NCBI GenBank assembly: GCA_022822905.1 | Contig: JAJDYE010000016.1 | Span: forward strand, 278,731-342,730 | Direction: 5' to 3' | DNA length: 64,000 nt | DNA from: Acidimicrobiia bacterium | GTDB lineage: Bacteria; Actinomycetota; Acidimicrobiia; Acidimicrobiales; Bin134 | In this document: positions 35,660-44,465 of the stretch, piece by piece | Position numbering within the stretch: the first letter of the stretch is position 1 | Layout: each line of letters starts with the position of its first letter | The notes under the pieces: model-generated | Databases searched by the model: none | What the model was told of the DNA's origin: nothing | The model's input: only the letters and a program-made list of their open reading frames with translations | Program-made: the position numbers and the translations under genes

Positions 35660-36243
35660 AACGGTGCCCCTGCCCGCACAAGCTGGGCCTCAAGCCCGGC
35701 CAGCGTCACGCCCCCGGTGAACTTGGTCACCACCCGGCCGAGGGGATCCACCAGGTAGGTCTCCGGCACCGCCGTTACTCCGAAATCGATGGCGGTTCGA
35801 CCGGTGTTGGTGATCACCACCGGCCAATCGCCGCCCCGCTCGGCAAAGAACTGGGCGATCACGTCCACCTCGTCTTGGAACACCACGCTCACCAGCCGAA
35901 TATCGGGGTCGCCGCGGTAGCGGTCTTGGAAGGCCACCAGTTCGGGGTGCTCCACCACGCATTGCACGCACCAGGTGGAGAAGAAGTTGACCACCACCCA
36001 TCGGCCTCGCTGCGCGGCCATGTCGAAGCTGCCTCCGTCTAGGGTCTCCCCCGAGAACTCGGGGGCGAATTCGGGCACCGGCGGCCCGCCTCTCCCCCGC
36101 TCCGAAAACGCGAACACCACAACAAGCGCAGCAACCACGACCCCGACCGCAAGCACCACCCACCGAACCGTTCGCAACCGTGGCGGCTGGTCGGGCTGAT
36201 CGGAATCGACCGGCTGGTCGTCGGGCTGCGACAGCTCAGGCAA
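35656..36243 (-). CDS. ccmG: Thioredoxin-like reductant CcmG/DsbE
   Basis: 195 residues. Single N-terminal membrane helix (about 27-47, VRWVVLAVGVVVAALVVVFAF) and an extracytoplasmic thioredoxin-like domain: GRWVVVNFFSTWCVQCVVEHPELVAF with a CxxC active site (WCVQC), and cis-Pro in TAVPETYLVDPLGR. The ResA/CcmG type reduces CcmH or apocytochrome disulphides. It overlaps ccmF by 8 nt and ccmH by 4 nt. Reducing power would have to cross the membrane through a CcdA/DsbD protein, none of which is in the window. Confidence 0.88.
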   Translation of the reverse strand: MPELSQPDDQPVDSDQPDQPPRLRTVRWVVLAVGVVVAALVVVFAFSERGRGGPPVPEFAPEFSGETLDGGSFDMAAQRGRWVVVNFFSTWCVQCVVEHPELVAFQDRYRGDPDIRLVSVVFQDEVDVIAQFFAERGGDWPVVITNTGRTAIDFGVTAVPETYLVDPLGRVVTKFTGGVTLAGLEAQLVRAGAPL

Positions 36244-38197
36244 CCGGCACCTCGCGGTCTCGAAGCGGAACTCCCGGCACCGGCGCCGACACCGGCTGCG
36301 TGGGCGAGCGGCGGCGGCCGGGGAAGGCCGAGAACGCCGCGCCCAACAGCATGATTGCGCCGCCGATCCACAGCCACAAGGTCAGCGGCTGGACTGTCAC
36401 CCGCAAACCGGCGGGACCATCGGGGCCGTCGGGCAGGTCCAGCACCGCCACTTGGATGTCGCGCACCGGCGAAGACTTGGTGCCCGGCGTGCGCACCACG
36501 CCGCCATTGGCAAACCGGCTCACCCCCGGCCGCACCACCGAGCCGTCCACCAGCACCACCGCCTCGACTTTGGTCTTGTTGTCGAACACCTTCTCCTGAG
36601 TTCCCACATACACGATCTCGTGGCCGCTGACGTAGGCCGTCTCCCCCGGCGCAACGGTCAGCTCGCTCTGGTGCAGGTAGCTGTTGCTGGCGGCCAGCGC
36701 CACCGCCACCACGACCACGCCGACATGCACCACCATTCCGCCGTTGGCCCGCCCCACCAGGCCTCGCCAGCCCTGCCGTCGGGTGGCCAACGCCAGCTGG
36801 CGCACCGCTGCGCCCCCCGCGAAGCCGGCCAGGCCAAACGCCAGCAGCGGGGCCAGTCCCCGAGCCCCCACCAGCAGGGCCACCAATAGCCCGGCCACCG
36901 CCGCCCACCCCGGCCACATCAGCCGCTCCGACAGCCGCTCAGCGGTGGTCTTGCGCCACGGCAGCACCGGGGCCACCGCCATCAGGAACAACAACAGCAG
37001 GCCCACTGGCATGGTCATCCGGTCGAAGAACGGCGTGCCTACGCTGATCCGGTCGCCGTTGAGCGCTTCCACAATCAAGGGAAACACCGTCCCCAGCAGC
37101 ACCACGAACGCGAAGACTCCGAACAGCAGGTTGTTGGCCAGAAATGAGGCTTCCCGCGACAGGGACGAGTCAATCTGGCCCGGCGAGCGGAGTCGATCGC
37201 CTCGCCAGGCGATGAGACCCACGGTGGCCACCACCACAATGGCGAAAAACACCAGCAACGCGGGCCCCACGGCATCGGCCGAGAAGGCGTGAACCGAGTC
37301 CACCAAACCCGAGCGGGTCAAGAAGGTGCCCAAGATGGTGAGCGCGAACGTGGCGCACACCAGAGACAGGTTCCACACCCGCAGCATCCCTCGGCGCTCC
37401 TGCACCATCACCGAGTGCAGATAGGCGGTGCCGGTGAGCCACGGCAACAGCGAGGCGTTCTCCACCGGGTCCCAGCCCCAATAACCGCCCCAGCCCAGAA
37501 CGTCCCACGACCACCACGCCCCCAGGATGATTCCAGCGGTGAGGAAGGCCCAGGCGAACAGGGTCCACCGCCGGGTCTCCACCAGCCACCCCTCCCCCAG
37601 CCTCCCGGTGGCCAGCGCGGCCACTGCGAAGGCGAAGGGCACGGTGAACCCCACATAGCCCAGGTACAGCATCGGGGGATGAACGGCCATCAGCCAGTGG
37701 TTCTGCAACAGCGGATTGGGGCCGGGGCCGTTGTAGCCCGGCGGCACGTCCACCTTCCGGAAGGGCTGGGCGAGGTCGAGGTTGGGCCAGTTGAACATAA
37801 GCACGAAGAAGAAGAGGCACACGATGAACAGCACCGCCATGGCCCACCCCACCAGCGGATCGTGGAGGCGGTGGCGGAACTTCACCGCCACCAGCACCAG
37901 GTATCCGGCCAGGATGAGGGCCCACAGCAGGATGGAGCCCTCCAGCGCGGCCCACAGGGTGGCCACGTTGAACAGCGCGGGGGTGGCGTGGCTGCCGTTC
38001 TCGGCCACATACGACACCGAGAAGTCCCGGGTGATGAGGGCCCGCTCCATGGCGAACACCGATAGCGCCGCCCCGCCCAGCACCAGCCAGGCGCAGAGCT
38101 GCACCCGCTCCAGCCGCCGGGCCGCCACCATGAACACCCCGATGGCGGCAGAAGCCATGGCCACCGCGATGCCCAAAACCCCCAGGGTTATGTTCAC
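36236..38197 (-). CDS. ccmF: Haem lyase CcmF
   Basis: 653 residues with about 14 membrane helices. The WWD haem-handling domain is present as WWSWDVLGWGGYWGWDPVE (about 232-250), preceded by AVHPPMLYLGYVGF and followed by a large C-terminal beta-rich domain near LTVAPGETAYVSGHEIVYVG. It ligates haem from CcmE to the CXXCH of apocytochromes in System I. Upstream of ccmG and about 31 nt downstream of ccmE in the minus-strand operon. Confidence 0.95.
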   Translation of the reverse strand: MNITLGVLGIAVAMASAAIGVFMVAARRLERVQLCAWLVLGGAALSVFAMERALITRDFSVSYVAENGSHATPALFNVATLWAALEGSILLWALILAGYLVLVAVKFRHRLHDPLVGWAMAVLFIVCLFFFVLMFNWPNLDLAQPFRKVDVPPGYNGPGPNPLLQNHWLMAVHPPMLYLGYVGFTVPFAFAVAALATGRLGEGWLVETRRWTLFAWAFLTAGIILGAWWSWDVLGWGGYWGWDPVENASLLPWLTGTAYLHSVMVQERRGMLRVWNLSLVCATFALTILGTFLTRSGLVDSVHAFSADAVGPALLVFFAIVVVATVGLIAWRGDRLRSPGQIDSSLSREASFLANNLLFGVFAFVVLLGTVFPLIVEALNGDRISVGTPFFDRMTMPVGLLLLFLMAVAPVLPWRKTTAERLSERLMWPGWAAVAGLLVALLVGARGLAPLLAFGLAGFAGGAAVRQLALATRRQGWRGLVGRANGGMVVHVGVVVVAVALAASNSYLHQSELTVAPGETAYVSGHEIVYVGTQEKVFDNKTKVEAVVLVDGSVVRPGVSRFANGGVVRTPGTKSSPVRDIQVAVLDLPDGPDGPAGLRVTVQPLTLWLWIGGAIMLLGAAFSAFPGRRRSPTQPVSAPVPGVPLRDREVPVA

Positions 38198-38228
38198 GGC
38201 CTCAGGTCGTCCTCGCGCCGATCACCGG

Positions 38229-38783
38229 TCATTCGTATTGCCCGCGCTCTTCGGCGTCGTCGATGCGGTCTTGGTTCTCCACTCGGTAGTCGTTGTCGTG
38301 TTTCACCAGCATCCGATCGCTGGCGAAGTACCAGCCGTCGTCGGCCGTTCCGGCATAGGCGCGGCTTCGTACCCAATGGCCGTCGATGACAACGGGCACC
38401 TCGGGCTGGAATTGGTCGGATGTCGCCCCGGTGTGAACCACATCGGCCACCACCCCGTCCAGGGTCACCGAGAAGGCCACCGCCGGGCGGCCGTCCTCCA
38501 GGCTCACCTCCTGCACCGATCCGCTCACCGGCGAGCCGATCATCCGGAACCGGTCGTCGCCCAGTTCCTCCCGGCGCTCCACCGCATCGTCCACCTCGCG
38601 GAATACCAAGGTGGCGTCGGCCAGCACCCGCCACAACACAATTCCGATCACCACCGCCACGATGGCCACCACCAGTACCGGCGCCCATCGCCGGATGCCC
38701 CGGCGGGGAGGACGGGCGGGGCGGGGGCTGAGGTCCATCGCCTCACCAGGATCGACTTTGTCCTCGGGGGGAACGTCAGTCAT
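38229..38783 (-). CDS. ccmE: Haem chaperone CcmE
   Basis: 184 residues. N-terminal disordered Pro/Arg segment, one membrane helix (about 33-52, WAPVLVVAIVAVVIGIVLWRV), then an OB-fold domain (FRMIGSPVSGSVQEV, FSVTLDGVVADVVHTGATSDQF). The haem-binding motif is SDRMLVKHDNDYRVENQ, i.e. H-x3-Y with the canonical His. The His form is the proteobacterial type; many Gram-positive and archaeal CcmE proteins carry Cys instead. Overlaps ccmD by 8 nt. Confidence 0.9.
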   Translation of the reverse strand: MTDVPPEDKVDPGEAMDLSPRPARPPRRGIRRWAPVLVVAIVAVVIGIVLWRVLADATLVFREVDDAVERREELGDDRFRMIGSPVSGSVQEVSLEDGRPAVAFSVTLDGVVADVVHTGATSDQFQPEVPVVIDGHWVRSRAYAGTADDGWYFASDRMLVKHDNDYRVENQDRIDDAEERGQYE

Positions 38784-38922
38784 CGGGCATCATCCAACGG
38801 CGGCGGTTCTCGGGCACCCGCCGGCTCAGCGACCGACCTCGCATCAGCACCCATCCGGCGTACGCCAGCACCGCGGCCACCGAGATGCTCCAGCCGGCAA
38901 TGAGATATCCCACGTGCGTCAT
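38776..38922 (-). CDS. ccmD: Haem exporter accessory protein CcmD
   Basis: 48 residues from ATG 38922. Single membrane helix (YLIAGWSISVAAVLAYAGWVLM) followed by a basic cytoplasmic tail (MRGRSLSRRVPENRRRW), the expected CcmD topology. CcmD helps release haem-loaded CcmE from CcmABC. Small and recognisable mainly from size, topology and position; it overlaps ccmC by 4 nt and ccmE by 8 nt, so translation is tightly coupled. Confidence 0.8.
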   Translation of the reverse strand: MTHVGYLIAGWSISVAAVLAYAGWVLMRGRSLSRRVPENRRRWMMPDD

Positions 38923-39731
38923 GGCCGACCCCCCTGAGTTTCGGACATCCCGGCTTCGGCTCGACGCTCTGCGAGAGCCTCGTCCACTTCGAGCTCTTCG
39001 ATCTGCCTCTGAAGGTAAGCCATGCGGAAGCGGTGCAGCAGCAGCCAGGCGAACAGCACCATGCCCACCGCAAAGGAGAACGACAATGTGAAGAGGGTCT
39101 CGTCTCTGATCTTGCGGGCGATGAGGGTGGACTGCTGGTGCAGGGTGCGGTTCTCCCACCAATCCACCGATCGGTTCACGATCACGATGTTCACCGCCCC
39201 CACCAGGGCGATCACCGCCGAACGCCGGGCCTGCACCACGGCATCGGCCGGGATGCGGCGCACGGCCAGATAGCCGACGAACACCAGCACCATCACCAGG
39301 GTGGTCACCAGGCGAACGTCGCCCCACTCCCACCAGGTCTGCCAGGTGGGGCGGCCCCAGATGGAGCCGGTCACCAGGGTCAGCACTCCGAACACCACCC
39401 CGATCTCGGCCGAGGCGTGGGCCATCATGTCCCACCAGTCGGTGCGCCACCGCACATAGGCCAGGCTGGCCAAGAAGGTCAGCCCAAACCCGGTGTAGGC
39501 CAAGATGGCCGACGGAACGTGCACGAACATCAAGCGCACGGCGTCGAACTGGCCCACCACGTCACCCTGCTCGGTGATGCGGGTGTCCTCGGGCACCCAG
39601 GCGAAGGCCAGCGCCACCAGCACCGCGAAACCGGCCAGCGTCAGCCAGCCCAGCACTTTCGTGGCCCTCGACGACGTGGTAGCCGGGATGCCGTCGCCGG
39701 TCCCCGTCGACTCGGTGGTTGCCGTGGTCAC
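38919..39731 (-). CDS. ccmC: Haem exporter membrane subunit CcmC
   Basis: 270 residues with six membrane helices. The periplasmic WWD-type loop reads GRPTWQTWWEWGDVRLV, the family's tryptophan-rich haem site, and haem-ligand histidines are in RLMFVHVPSAILAY and near WWENRTLHQQSTL. It presents haem to CcmE. The last 40 residues are a charged cytoplasmic coiled-coil-like tail (LQRQIEELEVDEALAERRAE) longer than in E. coli. Overlaps ccmB by 4 nt and ccmD by 4 nt. Confidence 0.93.
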   Translation of the reverse strand: MTTATTESTGTGDGIPATTSSRATKVLGWLTLAGFAVLVALAFAWVPEDTRITEQGDVVGQFDAVRLMFVHVPSAILAYTGFGLTFLASLAYVRWRTDWWDMMAHASAEIGVVFGVLTLVTGSIWGRPTWQTWWEWGDVRLVTTLVMVLVFVGYLAVRRIPADAVVQARRSAVIALVGAVNIVIVNRSVDWWENRTLHQQSTLIARKIRDETLFTLSFSFAVGMVLFAWLLLHRFRMAYLQRQIEELEVDEALAERRAEAGMSETQGGRP

Positions 39732-40396
39732 GCTTCCTCCAAAAGAGCCCCGTAGCTAAAGGCTCCGAACACCCCATAGATTGCGGCGAATCCGGCCAAA
39801 AGGCCCAACCAGGCCCAACCTTCAGCACCGGCCACCCCGAATGCGTCTTGAAAGGCCCGGGTGGCGCCGATGAGCACCGGGGCCACCACCGGCAGCAACA
39901 ACAGCGGCAAAAGGGTCTCCCGCACCCCGAGTCCGGCTACCAGCGCCCCATAAAGCGTGCCCGCGGTGGCCACTCCGGCGGCGGCGGCCAGCCCGGCGCA
40001 CACCAGCAAGCCGTAGCGGTGCACGGTCACGTCGAACAGCAGCACTACTCCAGCCCCCAACAGCACTTCCAGCACCACTAGCTGCACGGCGATGGCGGCC
40101 GCCTTGCCCCCGAACACCGAAATGGGGTCGATTCCCGACAACAGCAGCCGGTCGGCGGCCCCGTCGGCCAAATCCACCGCGAACGAGCGGCCGATGGCCA
40201 GGAGCGCGGCCAACAGCACGGTCACCCAGAACAACCCCGGCGCATATGTGCGCAGGGCCTCCTGATCGGTGTCCAGTGCGAAGGCGAACAGCACCAGCAC
40301 CGTCACTGCGAACGGCACGATCTGGTTGAGCCCCACCCGAGAGCGCATCTCGATCCGCAGGTCTTTGCCCGCGATCAGCCATGCATCACGAAACAC
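39728..40396 (-). CDS. ccmB: Haem exporter permease CcmB
   Basis: 222 residues from GTG 40396 (VFRDAWLIAGKDLRIEMRSR); an ATG at 40456 would give 242 residues but would overlap ccmA by 71 nt, whereas GTG overlaps by 11 nt and matches the family N-terminus. Six membrane helices, with the characteristic FAVDLADGAADRLLLSGIDP after the second helix and LPLLLLPVVAPVLIGATRAF in the fifth. Forms the ABC permease with CcmA. Confidence 0.88.
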   Translation of the reverse strand: MFRDAWLIAGKDLRIEMRSRVGLNQIVPFAVTVLVLFAFALDTDQEALRTYAPGLFWVTVLLAALLAIGRSFAVDLADGAADRLLLSGIDPISVFGGKAAAIAVQLVVLEVLLGAGVVLLFDVTVHRYGLLVCAGLAAAAGVATAGTLYGALVAGLGVRETLLPLLLLPVVAPVLIGATRAFQDAFGVAGAEGWAWLGLLAGFAAIYGVFGAFSYGALLEEA

Positions 40397-41093
40397 GGCG
40401 GTCGTCCTCTGCCTCGGACGAGGGGTCCGGGCTCTCTGAATCAGCCGGGTCGTCATCGGCTCGCACCACGCCTCCGACCACGCTCACCACCCGGGGCTCC
40501 AGCACCGCAATGCGCTCCAGCTCATGGGTGGCCAACACCACCGTGGCCCCCGCCGCAGCCGCACCGCGCACCAGCGCGTCCACGGTGTCGCGCGTCTGCT
40601 GGTCCAAGCCGGCATGGGGCTCGTCCAGCAGCCACAGCTCGGGCCGGCGCACAACCAGAGAGGCAATTGAGGCCCGACGGCGCTGCCCGGCCGACAACCG
40701 CGCCACCCGGGTGTCAGCCAGCCGCCCGGTAAGCGAGAGCCGCTCCATGGCCTCGTCGACGTCGATGGAGTCGGCCCCCGCGGCCCGAGCCCAGAAGCTC
40801 ACGTTCTCGGTCACCGTGAGGTCGTCGTACAGCCCGGTGCGATGGCCCAACAGCGCCACCCGACGGCGCACCATACGCCGCTCGGAGTTCAGATCGTGGC
40901 CAAGCACCCAGCCCTGGCCAGTGGACAGAGAGCACAGCCCGGCGCACAGCCGCAGGAGGGTGGTCTTTCCTGCCCCGTTCGGTCCCTTGAGCAGGACGAT
41001 CTCCCCCGGCGTGATGTCAAGATCAACTCCGGCCAAGGCGGGAAACCGCCCCAACAACGTCACAGCGGCCCGGAGCCGGACAGCAGATTCCAC
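40386..41093 (-). CDS. ccmA: Haem exporter ATP-binding protein CcmA
   Basis: 235 residues from a GTG. ABC ATPase with Walker A GPNGAGKTTLLRLCAGL (about 37-53), signature ARLSAGQRRRASIASLV, Walker B ELWLLDEPHAGLD and H-loop ATHELERI. First gene of the ccm operon. -10 box TAGCCT lies 10 nt upstream. The C-terminus (about 215-235) is an acidic Ser/Glu tail not present in most CcmA proteins. Powers release of holo-CcmE from CcmC. Confidence 0.93.
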   Translation of the reverse strand: MESAVRLRAAVTLLGRFPALAGVDLDITPGEIVLLKGPNGAGKTTLLRLCAGLCSLSTGQGWVLGHDLNSERRMVRRRVALLGHRTGLYDDLTVTENVSFWARAAGADSIDVDEAMERLSLTGRLADTRVARLSAGQRRRASIASLVVRRPELWLLDEPHAGLDQQTRDTVDALVRGAAAAGATVVLATHELERIAVLEPRVVSVVGGVVRADDDPADSESPDPSSEAEDDRRVS

Positions 41094-41103
41094 AACTCCA
41101 CTC

Positions 41104-41109
41104 AGGCTA
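41104..41109 (-). promoter_or_regulatory. -10 box of ccm operon
   Basis: TAGCCT on the minus strand, 10 nt from the GTG start of ccmA, predicting a 5' leader of about 4 nt. Confidence 0.4.
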
Positions 41110-41236
41110 CAGGGGCGCTCTCACAACGCAGAAACCAAGCAAACCGCAGCATCTACTTCCCCAGCTAGCCAAGATCTCCCCAAAGACCGAGACAATCTGA
41201 AAGATCAGATAATTCGCTTGCCCACCACCAGGTGTC

Positions 41237-41335
41237 GGGCTAGGTTTCGGAACTAGCCCTGACGGGCGGGGAGAGTGGACCTCCCCGCCCTAAGGCTCGC
41301 CTTAGCCGGAGGCGAGCCCTGCTTGGAGTATTCCA
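41237..41335. other. Array of four stem-loops in the ccmA-dehydrogenase intergenic region
   Basis: Perfect inverted repeats: GGGCTAG/CTAGCCC (41237-41259), GGGCGGGGAG/CTCCCCGCCC (41264-41290), GGCTCGCC/GGCGAGCC (41294-41318) and a short TGGA/TCCA (41324-41335). None is followed by a T-run, so intrinsic termination is not obvious. The 342-bp region holds no gene; it contains divergent -10 boxes at its two ends. Confidence 0.55.
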
Positions 41336-41422
41336 GTAGGGCTTGCCTATGTCAATGTAGATTGAAAGTTATTGATATAGGCTGTTGTTCTTCGCCATCC
41401 TCTGACCTGAACATCAATGCCA

Positions 41423-41428
41423 TAGCAT
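41423..41428 (+). promoter_or_regulatory. -10 box of D-2-hydroxyacid dehydrogenase gene
   Basis: TAGCAT, 7 nt before GTG 41436, predicting +1 at the base before the start codon. Confidence 0.45.
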
Positions 41429-41435
41429 CGACGAC

Positions 41436-42443
41436 GTGTTCGCGCTGGTGACCGAGAAGGCCTATGGGCAGAACCGGCCCCACTTCGATGCGCTGGACGA
41501 TGAGGGCCACGGTCTCCAATGGCTGCGTCTGGCCGACGACGGCGTGCTCCGCGGGCCCTCCGATGCCCATCCCGAGGTGGGGTGGCTGTCGAGCGACGTG
41601 TTCTTTGGCGGGCTTATCGAACGGTTCTTCAAGATTGTGGAGGCCGCACCGGATTTCCGCTGGCTCCAGTCGGCCGCCGCCGGGGTAGACCTCGAGGAGT
41701 ACCAGCGGTTAATGAGCCGAGGGGGCCGCATGTGCAACGCCCACCTCACCGCCATCCCCATCGCCGAATTCGTGCTGCGGGCGGTGCTCGACGTGTTCCA
41801 AGAAGCTGGGCGCTGGCGGGTTGCCCAGGCCGATGGCCGCTGGCAGCACCACAATTTCCGGGAGGTTTGGCGGTCCCGCTGGCTGATCATCGGCCTCGGG
41901 GCCATCGGCGCCGAGACCGCCCGCCGAGCCCAAGCGTTCGAGGCCCACGTAACCGGCGTGCGCCGCCACCCAACTGGCCACGAGCCGGTGGACGCCATGA
42001 TCTCGCCCGCCGAGATACCCGCGGCCCTGCCCGAAGCCGACGTGGTGGTGCTGGCCGCCCCCGCCACCCCTGAAACCGAGAATCTGGTGGACGACGGCTT
42101 CCTCTCAGCCATGAAACCGGGATCGGTGCTGGTGAACATCGCCCGCGGCAAGCTGGTGGACGACGAAGCCCTGCTGCGAGCCTTGGACGGCGACCGCTTG
42201 GCAACCGCCATCCTCGATGTGTTCAACACCGAACCCCTCGATTCCGCCCATCCCTACTGGACTCATCCCAAGGTGGTGCTCACTCCTCACTCCTCCGGCG
42301 GGGGCATCGGGAGGTGGGATCGGGGCGCGGAGTTGTTCTGCGACAACCTCCGCCGCCTGCTGGCCGACGAGCCGCTGGTCAACGAGGTGACGTCTATACA
42401 ATTGCTAACCACCGACCTCCCCTTCGCCTTGGGCAGCCAATGA
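41436..42443 (+). CDS. D-2-hydroxyacid dehydrogenase, NAD(P)-binding
   Basis: 335 residues from GTG. Catalytic domain plus Rossmann domain: WLIIGLGAIGAETARRAQAF (G-x-G-x2-G), catalytic Arg in VLVNIARGKLVDDEAL, Glu in ILDVFNTEPLDSAHPYW and His in LTPHSSGGGIGRWDRG. The WLQSAAAGVD and HLTAIPIAEFVLRAVL segments are typical of the GhrA/SerA-like group. The keto-acid substrate is unknown. ATGA overlap with the next CoA transferase suggests a shared pathway. Note the unusual N-terminus (short sensor-like MFALVTEKAYG). Confidence 0.85.
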   Translation: MFALVTEKAYGQNRPHFDALDDEGHGLQWLRLADDGVLRGPSDAHPEVGWLSSDVFFGGLIERFFKIVEAAPDFRWLQSAAAGVDLEEYQRLMSRGGRMCNAHLTAIPIAEFVLRAVLDVFQEAGRWRVAQADGRWQHHNFREVWRSRWLIIGLGAIGAETARRAQAFEAHVTGVRRHPTGHEPVDAMISPAEIPAALPEADVVVLAAPATPETENLVDDGFLSAMKPGSVLVNIARGKLVDDEALLRALDGDRLATAILDVFNTEPLDSAHPYWTHPKVVLTPHSSGGGIGRWDRGAELFCDNLRRLLADEPLVNEVTSIQLLTTDLPFALGSQ

Positions 42444-43645
42444 CCCAATCCGCAGGAGCGCTCGCCGGCCTTCGGGTACTGGACATCTCGTCGTTTTTGG
42501 CCGCGCCCCAGGTGGCCACCTTCTTGGGCGACTTCGGTGCCGACGTCATCAAGATCGAACCCCCGTCGGGCGAGGCCCTGCGCCGCATCGGGGCCAGCCG
42601 CAACGGCGAGTCGCTGGTGTGGGCCATGGTGTCGCGCAACAAGCGGGTCATCACCTGCGATCTGAACCAACCCGCAGGTCGCGACATCCTCCGCCAACTG
42701 GTAGCCGAGATCAATGTGCTGGTCCACAACTACTCCCCCACCATGCTCGAACGCTGGGACTGCACCTGGGAGCGGCTGCGGGCCATCAATCCCGGCCTGG
42801 TCATGGTGTCGGTCAGCCCCTACGGGCACACTGGCCCGTTGGCCGACCGGCCCGGTGCGGGCACCATGGCCGAGGCATTCGCCGGCCTCACCCACATGAC
42901 CGGAGAGGCCGACGGCCCGCCCATGCTCACCTCCATCCCGCTGGGCGACACCCTCACCGGGATCTTCGGCCTCATCGGGGCGCTGGTGGCCTGCTACGGC
43001 CGGGATGTGAACGACCTCGGCGGCCAGCACGTGGACGTGTCCATGTACGAGCCCATCCTGACCTTGATGGGCAGCACCCTGGCCGCCTGGGACCCCGACG
43101 GCGACGACCCTCCTCCCGCCCGGTTCGGATCCCGCCTGGAGACCGGCGTCCCCCGCAACATTTACCGTACGTCCGACGACCGCTACCTGTGCCTGTCGGG
43201 CACCACCGACCGCCAAGTGGAGCGCATCCTCACCCTGACCGGGCGAGACGGTCCCGAAGACCAGGCCAAGTTCGCCCGCATGGCCGACCGGCTGGCCCAC
43301 AACGACGAGCTCGATGCTTTGGTGGCCGACTGGATCGCCCAGCGCCCGCTGGAAGAGGCCCTCGCCGTGTTCGTCGAAGCCCGTATCCCAGTGGCCCCCG
43401 TCCACGACCTGCCCGGCCTGCTGGCCGACGCCCAAGTGAAGGCCCGAAACAGCGTCACCCTGGTGCCCCACGAAGTGCTGGGATCGGTGCCCATGCCCAC
43501 CCCCTCCCCCATCCTCAGCGAGACCCCTGGCACCATCAACCACCCCGGCCCCCCGATAGGCGCCCACAACGCCGAGGTCTACGCCGAACTGCTCGGTTGG
43601 GACGCCAACCGCCTCGTCCAAGCCAAATCCGACGGCCTGGTCTGA
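42440..43645 (+). CDS. CaiB/BaiF family CoA transferase
   Basis: 401 residues from ATG 42440, overlapping the preceding gene by 4 nt; the longer frame upstream is spurious. Family III CoA transferase: GLRVLDISSFLAAPQVATFLGDFGADVIKIEPPSGE at the N-terminus, a Leu-Asn-rich (ITCDLNQPAGRDIL) segment, MVSVSPYGHTGPLADRPGAG and SIPLGDTLTGIFG containing the expected catalytic Asp (GD). Transfers CoA between carboxylic acids; substrate not deducible. Possibly acts with the dehydrogenase and the acyl-CoA ligase in a hydroxy- or fatty-acid route. Confidence 0.88.
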   Translation: MTQSAGALAGLRVLDISSFLAAPQVATFLGDFGADVIKIEPPSGEALRRIGASRNGESLVWAMVSRNKRVITCDLNQPAGRDILRQLVAEINVLVHNYSPTMLERWDCTWERLRAINPGLVMVSVSPYGHTGPLADRPGAGTMAEAFAGLTHMTGEADGPPMLTSIPLGDTLTGIFGLIGALVACYGRDVNDLGGQHVDVSMYEPILTLMGSTLAAWDPDGDDPPPARFGSRLETGVPRNIYRTSDDRYLCLSGTTDRQVERILTLTGRDGPEDQAKFARMADRLAHNDELDALVADWIAQRPLEEALAVFVEARIPVAPVHDLPGLLADAQVKARNSVTLVPHEVLGSVPMPTPSPILSETPGTINHPGPPIGAHNAEVYAELLGWDANRLVQAKSDGLV

Positions 43646-43704
43646 CTATTCTTCATCCACTTCACGAGGCGCTTGCCGCGCCGGTTCCAAGAAAGGCCCA
43701 AGCA

Positions 43705-44436
43705 ATGACACCAGAGGAAGTGGCGGCTGCCACTGCGCTCCCTATCGCCATGCTCGGGAGCAAGTACTACTTCAGCGAGACCACCAATGCGGCTCTGGCG
43801 GAAGCCGGTTTCTCCGGGTTGTCCGGCTATGTGGGAGGCCGAGGCGGGGTCTTGGGTGATGTGGCTACCGACGTGGTGGTGTCGGCGTTCGCCCTGTTCA
43901 GCCCGTCCTTCATCGAGATGGGCTGGACCCAGACCAAGAAGCAGGGGACGCCTACAGATGCGGCGGCGGCTTTTGCCGAGGGCTTGGGCCGGTGGGCCGC
44001 TGAGACGTTCGGCCATCTCGACGGTTTGGCCGACTTCGCCGCCGCGGCCCGCGCGGTGTTCGACGCCACCAATCCGATGAGCCAGCCGCTGTATGCCGGC
44101 TGGCGGGCCATGCCCGTGCCCGATGATCCAGCCGCGGCTACCGGCCTCGCACTGAAGATTTTGCGCGAGCTGCGATTCGGATTCCACGTGCATGGGCTGA
44201 GCGCGGTGGGCATGACCCCGGTCGAGGCCGTGGTCGCCCAGCTCGGGCCCGAGCAGGCCCAGATGTTCGGCTGGGCCGGGCCGTTTCCCGACCCCGAGCC
44301 CTTCAAGCCAGTACACCAGCAGGCTGAGGAGATCACCACAGCCCGGATGAACGAGGTCTACGAGGCCATCGACGCCGACCAGCGGGCCCACATGGCGGCC
44401 ACTGTGAAGGCCATCGCCGCAGTCGCTCTGGGCTAG
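43705..44436 (+). CDS. SCO6745-like hypothetical protein
   Basis: 243 residues from ATG 43705, with GAAAGG about eight nt upstream; the longer in-frame extension back into the CoA transferase region is spurious. Mostly alpha-helical, Ala-rich: SKYYFSETTNAALAEAGFSG, GYVGGRGGVLGDVATDVVVSAFALFSPSF, GLGRWAAETFGHLDGLADFAAAARAVFD and HVHGLSAVGMTPVEAVVAQLGP. The phrase order (GYVxGRxGxLGD, later FxPxxI, HxxGL) is that of the SCO6745 family from actinobacteria, whose role is unknown. Follows the CoA transferase by 59 nt on the same strand. Confidence 0.65.
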   Translation: MTPEEVAAATALPIAMLGSKYYFSETTNAALAEAGFSGLSGYVGGRGGVLGDVATDVVVSAFALFSPSFIEMGWTQTKKQGTPTDAAAAFAEGLGRWAAETFGHLDGLADFAAAARAVFDATNPMSQPLYAGWRAMPVPDDPAAATGLALKILRELRFGFHVHGLSAVGMTPVEAVVAQLGPEQAQMFGWAGPFPDPEPFKPVHQQAEEITTARMNEVYEAIDADQRAHMAATVKAIAAVALG

Positions 44437-44465
44437 GCGCCCTCGGCTAGCGAGGCCGCCCAGGC

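Noticed and set aside
42619..43704. Long frame upstream of the SCO6745-like gene
   Set aside because: It is an Arg/Pro/His-rich shadow of the CoA transferase; ATG 43705 has a ribosome-binding site.
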